This document shows, piece after piece, positions 1 to 6,643 of a DNA stretch of 27,348 nt (its first letter is position 1; the number at the start of each line of letters is the position of its first letter). The notes below the pieces were generated by a model. The model saw nothing but the letters and a program-made list of their open reading frames with translations. It was not told the DNA's origin and searched no databases. This DNA is from a virus, in IMG/VR virus record IMGVR_UViG_3300044620_001736, positions 1 to 27,348 of that record, one strand, 5' to 3'. The position numbers and the translations under genes were made by a program.

Positions 1-655
1 CTAACGCTTCGGCAAGGTCAGGGAAAGCAGTTTTAAATACTTCTTTACATTCATTGGCAATGTCCATGTGCTCCTTCTGAGTGCCGTGGGCAGAGCGAAG
101 ATTAATATAATGGATCCATGACCTGGCTGAACCCTTCATATAGATTCTAGTTGGAGTTGATAGTGGAAGTACAAATCTTGCACATTCCTTAGCAACACCT
201 TGGCTGAGAAGACTATCGTAAAGTTGCTGACCTTTCTCAAAGTATTCTTGGATTTCTCCTTGCATCTTAAGCTTTACATAATCACCAAAATCATCAATAG
301 AGTTTTGACGATTCTTGTCATCCTGTCTACGAAGATCAGGAATTACAGGACGATCAGAAAGAAGTTTGGTGTCAGCATACCTTTGTGAAAATTCCTGAAA
401 TGTGAAGCTCCTATGTCGAAGCACTTGAGCTGCAATACCTCTAGTAGTATTAATCTCAAGAGTCATATCAGCTTGCTCAAAGATTGACCAGTGATTCTGA
501 CGAATACAATAACGAAGAAGTTTAGCTGCAGTATCAAAATTTTCTTGATTTGCTGGATTACTTACACGAGCAGTATAAGTAATCACTTCTTGAGCAGACT
601 TACCTTCTAGTTTGCCTGCACCTTGACTAAGTGAAATCAAATAAACATTGCTCAT
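1..655 (-). CDS. thyX: ThyX, flavin-dependent thymidylate synthase (3' end outside window)
   Basis: Makes dTMP from dUMP using methylene-tetrahydrofolate, FAD and NADPH, in the cytoplasm; this supplies thymidine for phage DNA synthesis. The translation carries the ThyX signature RHRSFTFQEFSQRY at residues 80-93, which matches the family pattern RHRxxSxxxxSxR in spacing but has F at one usual position. I translated 218 codons from the ATG at 655 to the window edge, close to the full length of many ThyX proteins, so only the last residues should be missing. The start lies 2 bases after the stop of the upstream gene, suggesting co-transcription with it and the RNase H gene. Family assignment is confident; activity is inferred. 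Confidence 0.93.
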   Translation of the reverse strand, partial: MSNVYLISLSQGAGKLEGKSAQEVITYTARVSNPANQENFDTAAKLLRYCIRQNHWSIFEQADMTLEINTTRGIAAQVLRHRSFTFQEFSQRYADTKLLSDRPVIPDLRRQDDKNRQNSIDDFGDYVKLKMQGEIQEYFEKGQQLYDSLLSQGVAKECARFVLPLSTPTRIYMKGSARSWIHYINLRSAHGTQKEHMDIANECKEVFKTAFPDLAEAL

Positions 656-657
656 AA

Positions 658-915
658 TTACTTTTTCTTTTTAGGTTCTTTTGGCGGGTTTCCCCAGAGT
701 TTAGGATTGACTTTGCCATCAGTCCAGCGGATATCTTTTAGACCCTCTCGGTACTTGTCCCAGTACATGTCGAAGATCTGAGCCCGCTTGTTACATACCA
801 CTATATCATATTTGAGCTGATTGTCAAGTGCATACGTGACCAAATATGAATTTAGAGGTAGGGTCTTATCGGTAGCTAGACTTTTGTCGCAGTCTTGGTG
901 TACAATTTTACACAT
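658..915 (-). CDS. Small hypothetical protein upstream of thyX
   Basis: An 85-residue protein I cannot assign. It starts MCKIVHQDCD and ends in a run of lysines and prolines (KEPKKKK), so the C-terminus is strongly basic. No membrane segment is seen; the middle is rich in aromatic and charged residues (FDMYWDKYREG). It sits 2 bases upstream of thyX and 1 base downstream of the next gene, so it is almost certainly translated from the same message. A role linked to nucleotide metabolism would be only a guess from position. Confidence 0.75.
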   Translation of the reverse strand: MCKIVHQDCDKSLATDKTLPLNSYLVTYALDNQLKYDIVVCNKRAQIFDMYWDKYREGLKDIRWTDGKVNPKLWGNPPKEPKKKK

Positions 916-916
916 A

Positions 917-1369
917 TCACGACCTATTTCCCCACTTAATTTCTGGATAAGCTTCTTCTACACAAGCTTTGGTAATCTTATACTTCTTACCTACAAGTTT
1001 GTCTTTTACCATACAAAGAAGTTTTGCTTCGTCTTGGTGAAGACTTTCTAGAAGTTGAATGAACATGGTTTCTCTTTTATTTCCAGAGAGACCGTCATTA
1101 CCACCTTTAACAAAGTTATAAAGAATTCTATACTCATGAAGTAGTCGAGTATGTTCTGTGTCTACTGGAGCTTCATTTGGAGTATAAGGAACATCTCCTT
1201 CTGGTAGCATAGACACTACACTGTCATCAAAATTCCAGATTAGAATTGATTGTAGTGCAGGAGTCTTATACTTGTTCAATAGTTCAATTTTTTCTTTTTT
1301 CGTTTTAGCATTAGATACTTTTTGTAGAACTTCTGACATCAGAAGTCTTTCCACTGGTAATTCAGCCAT
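917..1369 (-). CDS. Hypothetical cytoplasmic protein, 150 aa
   Basis: A 150-residue soluble, mainly helical-looking protein with no membrane segment or catalytic motif I recognise. The start is the ATG at 1369, preceded by GAGGA about 9 bases upstream; a second Met at residue 11 is possible. The N-terminus is lysine/glutamate rich (NAKTKKEKIELLNKYKTPAL), followed by an LIWNFDDSV stretch. I recall proteins of this general kind in T4-like cyanophages but no function. It lies 3 bases after the RNase H gene and 1 base before the next gene, within the same operon. Confidence 0.8.
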   Translation of the reverse strand: MAELPVERLLMSEVLQKVSNAKTKKEKIELLNKYKTPALQSILIWNFDDSVVSMLPEGDVPYTPNEAPVDTEHTRLLHEYRILYNFVKGGNDGLSGNKRETMFIQLLESLHQDEAKLLCMVKDKLVGKKYKITKACVEEAYPEIKWGNRS

Positions 1370-1372
1370 GAG

Positions 1373-2254
1373 TTAAAAATCCTCCATTTCATTTAATAGT
1401 GAAACTAATTTGTTTTCAATAAAATAATTTATTGATACCTTTTTGGGTTTGTTACTATTTAACAAGTTATATTCATCTATAATTTTTTCTTCTATTGTAA
1501 CAGGAATGCAAGAAAGATCAATAAGTTTGAGATTGCGATGATAGTTCGCTAATTGCTCTTCGTTACAATAGCTTTCTGGTTCTGACTGCACCCACTTAGC
1601 TATGTTCTTTTTACTAATAGGTTTTTGTCTTTTTCCAGAAACAAATGTATCTGAGTCAGATAAAAAGTTTGGAATACCGTCAGAGCGATCTCCTTTAATT
1701 ACGTGTTCTCGGATATAAAGTTTTGGATCAATCCCATCAGTAACGTACTTCTTTTGAACAGGATTGTATTGAGTAACGCAAGGATACTTAGACAGTTGAA
1801 TGAAATCTTTATCTCCTGATAGGATTAAGACTTTCTCTGGTTTTAAATTATCCTTTTGCTTTTTGATATTCTGAATAGAAACATGTTTGGAGAGAGTAGC
1901 AATGATATCGTCTGCTTCTGCTCCATAGATTTCCAGTACGATGTATGGAAAGTTATTCCGAATCTCATCTCTGATTTTGTTCAAAATTTCAAAAATTTGA
2001 TTCCAATCAAAGGATGACTTTTCCCTATCCTTTTTTCTATTTTGTTTGTAGTATGGAAAAAATTCTTTTCTCCAATAGTGCTTACTATCGTAACAAAGAA
2101 CTAAATTGCCATACTCTGCATGAAATTTATTTTTGTAAGCTTTAAGAGATGTTAATACCATGTGACGGATCATACTCTCGTCCAATCCGTCACTTAGTTT
2201 AGTTTGCATCATCAAATTACTAATCATGCACTGATTCATATCAACCAGTATCAT
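1373..2254 (-). CDS. rnh: T4-type RNase H, 5'-3' FEN-family nuclease
   Basis: Removes RNA primers and adjacent DNA from lagging-strand fragments. The 293-residue protein has the acidic metal-binding set of the FEN/RAD2 family: D5 in ILVDMN, D56 in LCYDSK, E113/D115/D116 in GAEADDIIATL, D148/D150 in LSGDKDFIQL, and D189/D192 in IKGDRSDGIPN. Length is close to T4 RNase H (about 305). Start ATG 2254 has AGAGGA upstream, lying within the end of the preceding gene, so translation is probably coupled. It sits near glutaredoxin and ThyX, consistent with a DNA-replication and precursor cluster. Confidence 0.93.
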   Translation of the reverse strand: MILVDMNQCMISNLMMQTKLSDGLDESMIRHMVLTSLKAYKNKFHAEYGNLVLCYDSKHYWRKEFFPYYKQNRKKDREKSSFDWNQIFEILNKIRDEIRNNFPYIVLEIYGAEADDIIATLSKHVSIQNIKKQKDNLKPEKVLILSGDKDFIQLSKYPCVTQYNPVQKKYVTDGIDPKLYIREHVIKGDRSDGIPNFLSDSDTFVSGKRQKPISKKNIAKWVQSEPESYCNEEQLANYHRNLKLIDLSCIPVTIEEKIIDEYNLLNSNKPKKVSINYFIENKLVSLLNEMEDF

Positions 2255-2257
2255 AAA

Positions 2258-2494
2258 TTAATCCTCTTCGTCTTCGTCGTCTTCGTCGTCTTCAAAACGT
2301 ACAGCAATTAATTCTTCGGTAATATAATTCCCATTTTCATCATACATTTCTGGATGGCCAGTAGTAGCATGATTTGAAACAGGATTAAAATATTCATTAG
2401 CGAACCATCCAAACACCATACCAATTAAAAAACTTAGTCCTATTAAAACAAATCCTACTGCAAATACAGTAAGTAAAATTAATAGATTTGTCAT
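2258..2494 (-). CDS. Small membrane protein with acidic tail
   Basis: A 78-residue protein with one long hydrophobic N-terminal segment (residues 3-33, LLILLTVFAVGFVLIGLSFL and onward). A polar region follows, ending in an Asp/Glu run (DDEDDEDEED). The start at 2494 follows AAAGGGAAAG, a good ribosome binding site. The likely topology is a single-pass inner-membrane protein with a negatively charged cytoplasmic tail; orientation is inferred. No family recognised. The end of the gene supplies the ribosome binding site for the RNase H gene 4 bases downstream. Confidence 0.75.
   Translation of the reverse strand: MTNLLILLTVFAVGFVLIGLSFLIGMVFGWFANEYFNPVSNHATTGHPEMYDENGNYITEELIAVRFEDDEDDEDEED
2264..2293. 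repeat. Tandem repeat of about 9 bases encoding the acidic tail
   Basis: About three near-identical copies of a CTTCGTCGT-type unit lie at the 3' end of the small membrane protein gene and encode its alternating Asp/Glu tail. Such a repeat could vary in copy number by slippage without breaking the reading frame. Confidence 0.7.
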
Positions 2495-2514
2495 GGTTCT
2501 TTCCCTTTAGAGTG

Positions 2515-2682
2515 TTAGTCTTGTTGATCTTGGATGAAGATTTTGACTTCCACTCTGTAGTTTCTTTTGAAAATGGAAACTATTTTATCGAAGTGGAAGT
2601 CAGGCTTTTTCAAGTCTTTTTTCCTCCCACTTATCATTGCCTTTACATTTTTATTTAGTAACTTTTCTTGAATAGATGTCAT
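2515..2682 (-). CDS. Small basic hypothetical protein, 55 aa
   Basis: Starts with MTSIQEKLLNKNVKAMIS and ends IQDQQD. It is strongly basic (RKKDLKKPDFHF, IFKRNYRVEVK), with no membrane segment, and could bind nucleic acid; that is inference from charge only. The ATG overlaps the stop of the upstream gene as ATGA, a common translational coupling signal, and the gene fills what would otherwise be a 185-base gap. Those two facts, rather than homology, support it. Confidence 0.65.
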   Translation of the reverse strand: MTSIQEKLLNKNVKAMISGRKKDLKKPDFHFDKIVSIFKRNYRVEVKIFIQDQQD

Positions 2683-3380
2683 GTAATAACTTTAATGATA
2701 ATGTGCTTTGGCGTCATTCTGCCAGAAGGAGACTTTGGTTTAGTTGTCAAGTGGCTGCCGATATTTTCGGCATTGAATTTAGTGCAGGAAATGACTTCAG
2801 TTAGAAAGTCTTCTGGCTTTCGTAGAGTTCGCACCCAAGATTTTTCTGGATCGAATCCATCAATCATAGTGCGGCGAACTGTCAAAGACCTTCCAACATA
2901 ATAACACAGCTCTCGCTTTTCAATGTTATACAAGAATACATACTTGGCACCAATAATATCTTGTGGCTTGATTGACTTGTATGTATTTCCCCCCATCTCT
3001 AGGTCGTTGTCGTAGAGTTTAACATACTTTACGATTTTATCTGGAGATAATTTTTTCTTTTTGCGAACAATTTTTTTAGAATTTTTGTATGTATAAAGAT
3101 CATCTACAATTTGATTTAGCAGATCTTTGAACTCTCGTATCTCAGGGCGACGGAAGTTTCCATACCCCTCTTTTACTACTGGATCTTGACCATCAAGTGC
3201 CAAAGTTAATTCTTCAATTTGCTCTAGAACAAAACCTAGTTTGTTATCTACAAAATCATTAATAGTCCTTCGGTCAATATCTTCTGATCGAAGAAACTGC
3301 ATAAAATTAGCCTTTGATTTTTTACGAGTGATAACAAAATCATCAATAACAGTGTCAATAAAAGCTGCAATTTCACTCAT
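2679..3380 (-). CDS. Hypothetical protein, 233 aa
   Basis: A soluble protein I do not recognise. It is helical and charged in the first 120 residues, with a very basic patch near the middle (KKIVRKKKKLSPDKI). The second half, with more predicted strand character, includes YVFLYNIEKRELCYYVGRSL. It overlaps the glutaredoxin gene before it and the 55-residue gene after it, each by an ATGA junction, so the three are translated together. An AAGGAG ribosome binding site precedes the start, inside the end of the glutaredoxin gene. The YVG near arginines faintly recalls GIY-YIG nucleases, but the order and surrounding residues do not fit, so I make no such call. Confidence 0.8.
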   Translation of the reverse strand: MSEIAAFIDTVIDDFVITRKKSKANFMQFLRSEDIDRRTINDFVDNKLGFVLEQIEELTLALDGQDPVVKEGYGNFRRPEIREFKDLLNQIVDDLYTYKNSKKIVRKKKKLSPDKIVKYVKLYDNDLEMGGNTYKSIKPQDIIGAKYVFLYNIEKRELCYYVGRSLTVRRTMIDGFDPEKSWVRTLRKPEDFLTEVISCTKFNAENIGSHLTTKPKSPSGRMTPKHIIIKVIT

Positions 3381-3613
3381 AGAATTTTGTTCTCCTTGAG
3401 ATGGGCAATGGTGTCTACGCAGCCACCAATAATGTCATTGTCAATCAGAACTCTCGGAAAGGTGGCTTCGTCTCCAAATTGATCAATAAAATTTTGTCGA
3501 GTAAAATGTTCATTCAATTTATATTCGACAAAACTCAATTCAAGCAAATCAAATACTCGCTTGATTTTCTCACAATAAGGGCAATTGTCTTTGCTGTAAA
3601 TTGTAATTTGCAT
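3377..3613 (-). CDS. nrdC: Glutaredoxin (NrdC-like)
   Basis: A small thiol-disulfide carrier, 78 residues. The redox motif CPYC is at residues 11-14 after the strand MQITIYSKDN. The cis-proline region is TFPRVLIDN and the GG pair is in IGGCVD, as in glutaredoxins. It would recycle ribonucleotide reductase, whose subunits are encoded at 18,186-21,662. It is the first gene after a strong sigma70-like promoter at 3,636-3,664, so it should be transcribed early and carry the downstream operon through RNase H and ThyX. Confidence 0.95.
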   Translation of the reverse strand: MQITIYSKDNCPYCEKIKRVFDLLELSFVEYKLNEHFTRQNFIDQFGDEATFPRVLIDNDIIGGCVDTIAHLKENKIL

Positions 3614-3635
3614 GGTGCGTTTGGATTACCCCAGT

Positions 3636-3664
3636 AGTATAGCAAAAAAGAAGGGGGCTGTCAA
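3636..3664 (-). promoter_or_regulatory. Sigma70-like promoter for glutaredoxin operon
   Basis: On the minus strand, TTGACA (3659-3664) and TATACT (3636-3641) are separated by exactly 17 bases. The -35 hexamer is the loop of the terminator hairpin of the upstream gene. The start codon of nrdC lies about 23 bases below the -10. Confidence 0.88.
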
Positions 3665-3673
3665 GCCCCCTTT
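3643..3673 (-). terminator. Rho-independent terminator sharing bases with promoter
   Basis: Stem GGGGGC/GCCCCC with loop TTGACA, followed on the minus strand by TTCTTTTTT. It lies just after the small membrane gene ending at 3679 and overlaps the nrdC promoter. Confidence 0.88.
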
Positions 3674-3678
3674 GAGAA

Positions 3679-3840
3679 TCAAAATTTTTTGAACATCCAC
3701 TTTAGTTTAATATACTTTAATTGCATATCTACAATAAAGTGATTAATTTTTATATTAATCCAATCAAAAACATTTGGATCCGTAATGCAAACATATGCAA
3801 ATACTGCTAAAAATAATGTTAAGTATATTGAGTATTCCAT
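3679..3840 (-). CDS. Small membrane-anchored protein, 53 aa
   Basis: Begins MEYSIYLTLFLAVFAYVCIT, a clear N-terminal hydrophobic segment, and ends with a basic amphipathic tail (KYIKLKWMFKKF). It is probably a single-pass membrane protein with its tail in the cytoplasm. The start overlaps the stop of the upstream gene as TGATG, indicating coupling. It is the last gene before the terminator at 3643-3673. No family known to me. Confidence 0.65.
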   Translation of the reverse strand: MEYSIYLTLFLAVFAYVCITDPNVFDWINIKINHFIVDMQLKYIKLKWMFKKF

Positions 3841-4025
3841 CAGTCTAATGGATCGTCAGTTGTCACATTATCTGGATTATTAAAGTAACCACTATCCATT
3901 GCTTCGGATAATAGTTCAGTTAAAAGTTCTTCAACGGAAATTCCTTTTTCCTTGGCCATAGCTTCTGCAATAGCTGCTGTCTTATCATCTAATTCAATTT
4001 CAATTTCTTCTCTTTCATCAGTCAT
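3840..4025 (-). CDS. Small acidic protein, possible RHH-like fold
   Basis: 61 residues: an acidic strand-like start (EEIEIELDDKTAAI) then two helices (AEAMAKEKGISVEELLTELL). The strand-helix-helix order resembles ribbon-helix-helix DNA-binding proteins, but it is acidic and lacks an obvious basic strand, so this is only a possibility. It overlaps the next gene by TGATG and follows the zinc-ribbon gene by 8 bases, in a run of very small genes. Confidence 0.65.
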   Translation of the reverse strand: MTDEREEIEIELDDKTAAIAEAMAKEKGISVEELLTELLSEAMDSGYFNNPDNVTTDDPLD

Positions 4026-4033
4026 AGTAGTAA

Positions 4034-4228
4034 TTAAAGTAAAGGTAAATCATCATAACCAGGAGGATAATCAATATCCTCATTATAACATGGATTTATA
4101 CAAGGAGAGTCAACTTTACGATACTGACACACTCTTTGTGCAAGAAAATTTAAATCTCCAGGTTTTCCAAAAGAAAATTTAGCTAATTCATTTTCAATAA
4201 CCACACCACATGCAGGACATTTTTTCAT
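4034..4228 (-). CDS. Small cysteine-rich (zinc-ribbon-like) protein
   Basis: 64 residues starting MKKCPACGVVIENE. The CPAC knuckle at residues 4-7 together with later Cys residues in VCQYRKVDSPCINPCYNE could bind zinc. No catalytic motif is visible. It may act by binding protein or nucleic acid, but this is not shown. The next gene starts 8 bases downstream, so co-transcription is likely. Confidence 0.65.
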   Translation of the reverse strand: MKKCPACGVVIENELAKFSFGKPGDLNFLAQRVCQYRKVDSPCINPCYNEDIDYPPGYDDLPLL

Positions 4229-4252
4229 GTCAACCTCGGTCTGAAGGTGATA

Positions 4253-4408
4253 CTATTTAGTCTCAGCTTGATATTTGTGTTTTAATTCATTGACAATCAT
4301 AATTGATTTTTTTAATCCAAGTGCATACTCATTGTGTCCATGCTTGACGGAAATTTGTATGCTGTGTTGAATTCGTTCACATAGTTCTTTGTAAAATTGC
4401 TCATCCAT
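4253..4408 (-). CDS. Small hypothetical protein, 51 aa
   Basis: The reading frame begins MDEQFYKELCERIQHSIQIS and ends HKYQAETK; it is likely two helices and soluble. It begins 18 bases after the 3' end of tRNA-Ser and ends 24 bases before the zinc-ribbon gene. The fit between two flanking features and its ordinary amino-acid composition support a real gene. Function unknown. Confidence 0.6.
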   Translation of the reverse strand: MDEQFYKELCERIQHSIQISVKHGHNEYALGLKKSIMIVNELKHKYQAETK

Positions 4409-4425
4409 AATGTATTTGTGAACAA

Positions 4426-4512
4426 CGGAGGGAGGGGGAGTCGAACCCCCAAGGGCTTTAACACCTCAACTGTTTTCAAGACAGGTTCCGTCGCCAATCG
4501 GATTGCCCCTCC
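4426..4512 (-). tRNA. tRNA-Ser (UGA)
   Basis: 87 bases with a 7-bp acceptor stem (GGAGGGG/TCCCTCC, one G.T pair), anticodon loop CTTGAAA with anticodon TGA, a long class II variable arm as expected for serine, T-arm GGGGG/CCCCC with loop TTCGACT, and discriminator G. CCA is not encoded. Confidence 0.95.
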
Positions 4513-4543
4513 AAAAAAGTAACCTGTGGTTACTTATTATATA

Positions 4544-4774
4544 TCACTGATTCATCGAAGCTTTGGCATCTAGTTGACGAATTGTATGAATGGGACTTTT
4601 GATGTAACGTTTAATTTTTTTGAGTTGTTTATTTAATTGTTTTAGTTGTTGTAGATCTCGTTGAATTTCTGCAGGACTTTTAATCTTGTCTTCATTAAAA
4701 CTGATCTCTGGAGTTAATACAGTTTCTTCTTCAACTACTTCGGTTGATTCAACATCAATGATTTGTTCTTCCAT
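4544..4774 (-). CDS. Hypothetical coiled-coil-like protein, 76 aa
   Basis: An acidic N-terminus (EEQIIDVESTEVVEEE) is followed by a basic, leucine/glutamine-rich helix of roughly 30 residues (DLQQLKQLNKQLKKIKRYIK), likely a coiled coil. It starts 3 bases after the EndoVII-like endonuclease gene, whose last codons supply its ribosome binding site GAGAAG, so it is coupled to that gene. No membrane segment. Function unknown. tRNA-Ser follows 31 bases downstream. Confidence 0.75.
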   Translation of the reverse strand: MEEQIIDVESTEVVEEETVLTPEISFNEDKIKSPAEIQRDLQQLKQLNKQLKKIKRYIKSPIHTIRQLDAKASMNQ

Positions 4775-4777
4775 AAT

Positions 4778-5140
4778 TTAACTTCTCGTTTTTAAATACT
4801 CTACTGCCTTATATAGGCCACTAAGATTATCCCCAAGATTTCCTAATCCAACATTACATGGATCGCAAATCCATCCACGAAATTTTCCAGTATCATGACA
4901 GTGATCAAGAACAATCTTTTTGTTGTGTGGGGGTGTCTTTCCACACAGATCACATACCTCTGGTTTTGGTGGTGCAGTTTTTTTCAACTGATACCGAAGT
5001 TTACTTTGCTCGCTAATACATGTTCTACACCTAGTATCATGCCTATCCTTATGTCCACGATGTCCAGGAAACTCAGACAGTTTTTTCGTTTCATTGCAAT
5101 AGACACATGATTTAGTTTTTAGTTCATCAATAATCTCCAT
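4778..5140 (-). CDS. Free-standing EndoVII-like homing endonuclease (F-CphI type)
   Basis: Likely cuts intronless psbA near the intron site and so spreads the neighbouring intron. The 120-residue protein has an N-terminal zinc pair (CVYC...CRTC) and a recombination endonuclease VII core: CDLCGK, then LDHCHDTGKFRGWICDPCN, then VGLGNLGDN. In S-PM2, F-CphI, a free-standing enzyme that uses the EndoVII motif, lies beside intron-containing psbA (established knowledge). I start at ATG 5140: the upstream ATGs near 5170-5173 lie inside the -10 box, and the longer open frame to 5305 runs into psbA and its terminator. No strong ribosome binding site is visible. Family call is confident; target is inferred from location. 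Confidence 0.85.
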   Translation of the reverse strand: MEIIDELKTKSCVYCNETKKLSEFPGHRGHKDRHDTRCRTCISEQSKLRYQLKKTAPPKPEVCDLCGKTPPHNKKIVLDHCHDTGKFRGWICDPCNVGLGNLGDNLSGLYKAVEYLKTRS

Positions 5141-5168
5141 AGGCACCGGAGGCTTTGGTTGCTCTAGC

Positions 5169-5197
5169 ATCATAGCATGGTTTTCAGGGCTTGTCAA
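5169..5197 (-). promoter_or_regulatory. Sigma70-like promoter for the F-CphI-like gene
   Basis: Minus-strand TTGACA (5192-5197) and TATGAT (5169-5174) with a 17-base spacer, directly after the psbA terminator. It gives the endonuclease transcription independent of psbA and excludes the ATG codons inside the -10 as starts from this promoter. Confidence 0.83.
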
Positions 5198-5206
5198 GTC
5201 ATGGAT

Positions 5207-5233
5207 AAAAAAAGAGACCCTTTCGGGTCCCTG
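5207..5233 (-). terminator. psbA rho-independent terminator
   Basis: Minus-strand stem GGGACCC/GGGTCTC (one G.T pair), loop GAAA, then seven T residues. It lies 20 bases below the psbA stop codon. Confidence 0.9.
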
Positions 5234-5252
5234 AAAACTTATAAAGTTTTTA

Positions 5253-6153
5253 TCAACCGATGGCTGGTGCAGTGAGCGCAACAGGAGTGCTATCAGCAGC
5301 AGCAAGATCTAGAGGGAAGTTGTGTGCGTTCCTTTCGTGCATTACCTCCATCCCGAGACCACCACGATTCAGAATGTCTGCCCATGTATTAATTACATGA
5401 CCCTGACTATCTTGAATTGACTGGTTGAAGTTGAAGCCATTCAGGTTGAATGCCATCGTGCTAACTCCCAGAGCAGTGAACCAAATACCAACGACAGGCC
5501 AAGCAGCCAGAAAGAAATGTAGAGAGCGAGAGTTGTTGAAGGACGCATATTGGAAAATCAAACGACCAAAATAACCATGAGCAGCTACAATGTTGTAGGT
5601 TTCTTCTTCTTGTCCGAACTTGTAGCCGTAGTTCTGTGACTCATTTTCTGTCGTCTCACGTACAAGACTAGAGGTGACAAGAGATCCGTGCATAGCAGAG
5701 AAAAGAGAACCACCGAAGACACCAGCAACTCCCAGCATATGGAAAGGGTGCATAAGAATGTTGTGTTCCGCCTGGAAAACAAGCATGTAGTTGAAAGTTC
5801 CTGAAATCCCCAGAGGCATTGCATCAGAGAAGGATCCTTGACCGAAGGGATAGACCAGGAACACTGCACTAGCAGCAGCAACGGGTGCAGAGTAGGCAAC
5901 ACAAATCCAAGGACGCATACCCAGTCGGTAAGATAGTTCCCATTCACGACCCATGTAAGCATAGATACCAATTAGAAAATGGAAGACGACCAATTGAAAT
6001 GGTCCACCATTATATAGCCACTCATCGAGAGAAGCAGCTTCCCAGATGGGATAGAAGTGCAGACCGATAGCATTGCTAGAAGGAACAACAGCACCAGAGA
6101 TGATGTTGTTTCCATACATTAGAGAACCAGCAACTGGTTCACGAATCCCGTCG
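5253..6153 (-). CDS. psbA: psbA exon 2 (photosystem II D1 protein, residues 60-359)
   Basis: D1 is the photosystem II reaction-centre subunit. Phage copies keep photosynthesis running during infection. This exon supplies the last base of codon 60 and 299 further residues. It shows hallmark D1 segments: [72 protein letters not shown], and the C-terminal [21 protein letters not shown]. The spliced protein is 359 residues, normal for cyanobacterial D1. The exon begins at C 6153, directly after the intron's terminal G at 6154, restoring codon ATC and the native sequence VDIDGIREP. A terminator follows at 5207-5233. Confidence 0.98.
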
Positions 6154-6160
6154 CTTACAC

Positions 6161-6613
6161 CTAACAAACAACCATATCTTTTGACTTAGGTTGCTTCTGT
6201 TGACGAATTTGATTTGCTCGTTTTGCGTTTTCTACTCTTCCACCATTTTCTACCCACTCTTTCCAAGTTTGTAGATGAGAAATACATTCTTTTATCCTTT
6301 CTCCTCGCCTTACTCCCATATAAGGAAGTATTTGTTGTAGAATGGATAAAACCTTTTCTTTTTCTCCGATGTGAAGTGTATACACTTGTTTACCTTTTAC
6401 AGTTTTTCTTGATGGCAAGAAGTATGGTTTATCTAAAAGTTTACTCAACCTTTGGATAATATCTTCATCTACCATAGAAATTTTGATGAAAGGTGCTGGT
6501 GGAGTATTAGAAACTTCGTAACGGTCTTTAGAACGATTGTCTATTCCAAAGTATCCTTCACCTTCTAATAATCCAGCAATCCAAGCAACATCAGTTTCAT
6601 TTAGGTCTAACAT
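6161..6613 (-). CDS. Intron-encoded LAGLIDADG homing endonuclease
   Basis: A 150-residue protein with the LAGLIDADG-family helix [10 protein letters not shown] at residues 11-20 (catalytic acid at the E/D position near its end), followed by YFGIDN. I see one motif only, so the enzyme would act as a homodimer on a near-palindromic site. It probably cuts intronless psbA to drive homing; maturase activity is a possible alternative. The ORF lies entirely inside the intron. A T4-like late box, TATAAATA, sits 23 bases before its start, so expression should be late and independent of the psbA exon frame. Family call is confident; target is inferred. Confidence 0.9.
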   Translation of the reverse strand: MLDLNETDVAWIAGLLEGEGYFGIDNRSKDRYEVSNTPPAPFIKISMVDEDIIQRLSKLLDKPYFLPSRKTVKGKQVYTLHIGEKEKVLSILQQILPYMGVRRGERIKECISHLQTWKEWVENGGRVENAKRANQIRQQKQPKSKDMVVC

Positions 6614-6635
6614 TTTAATCTTGCGTCTTCTGTAC

Positions 6636-6643
6636 TATTTATA
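6636..6643 (-). promoter_or_regulatory. Late promoter box inside the intron
   Basis: TATAAATA on the minus strand, exactly the T4 late consensus, 23 bases upstream of the LAGLIDADG start codon. The T4 td intron endonuclease gene is also read from an internal late promoter (established knowledge). Confidence 0.7.

Noticed and set aside
811-850. TTGACA with TATAGT at 16-base spacing on the minus strand inside the 85-residue gene
   Set aside because: Spacer is off and the site is mid-gene with no logical downstream start; likely chance within codons.
4312-4497. Minus-strand frame crossing tRNA-Ser
   Set aside because: It is the shadow of the tRNA and of the 51-residue gene in another frame.
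5174-5305. N-terminal extension of the EndoVII-like ORF into psbA
   Set aside because: The extra residues read through the psbA 3' end, its terminator and the endonuclease promoter in another frame, so a later start is far more likely.
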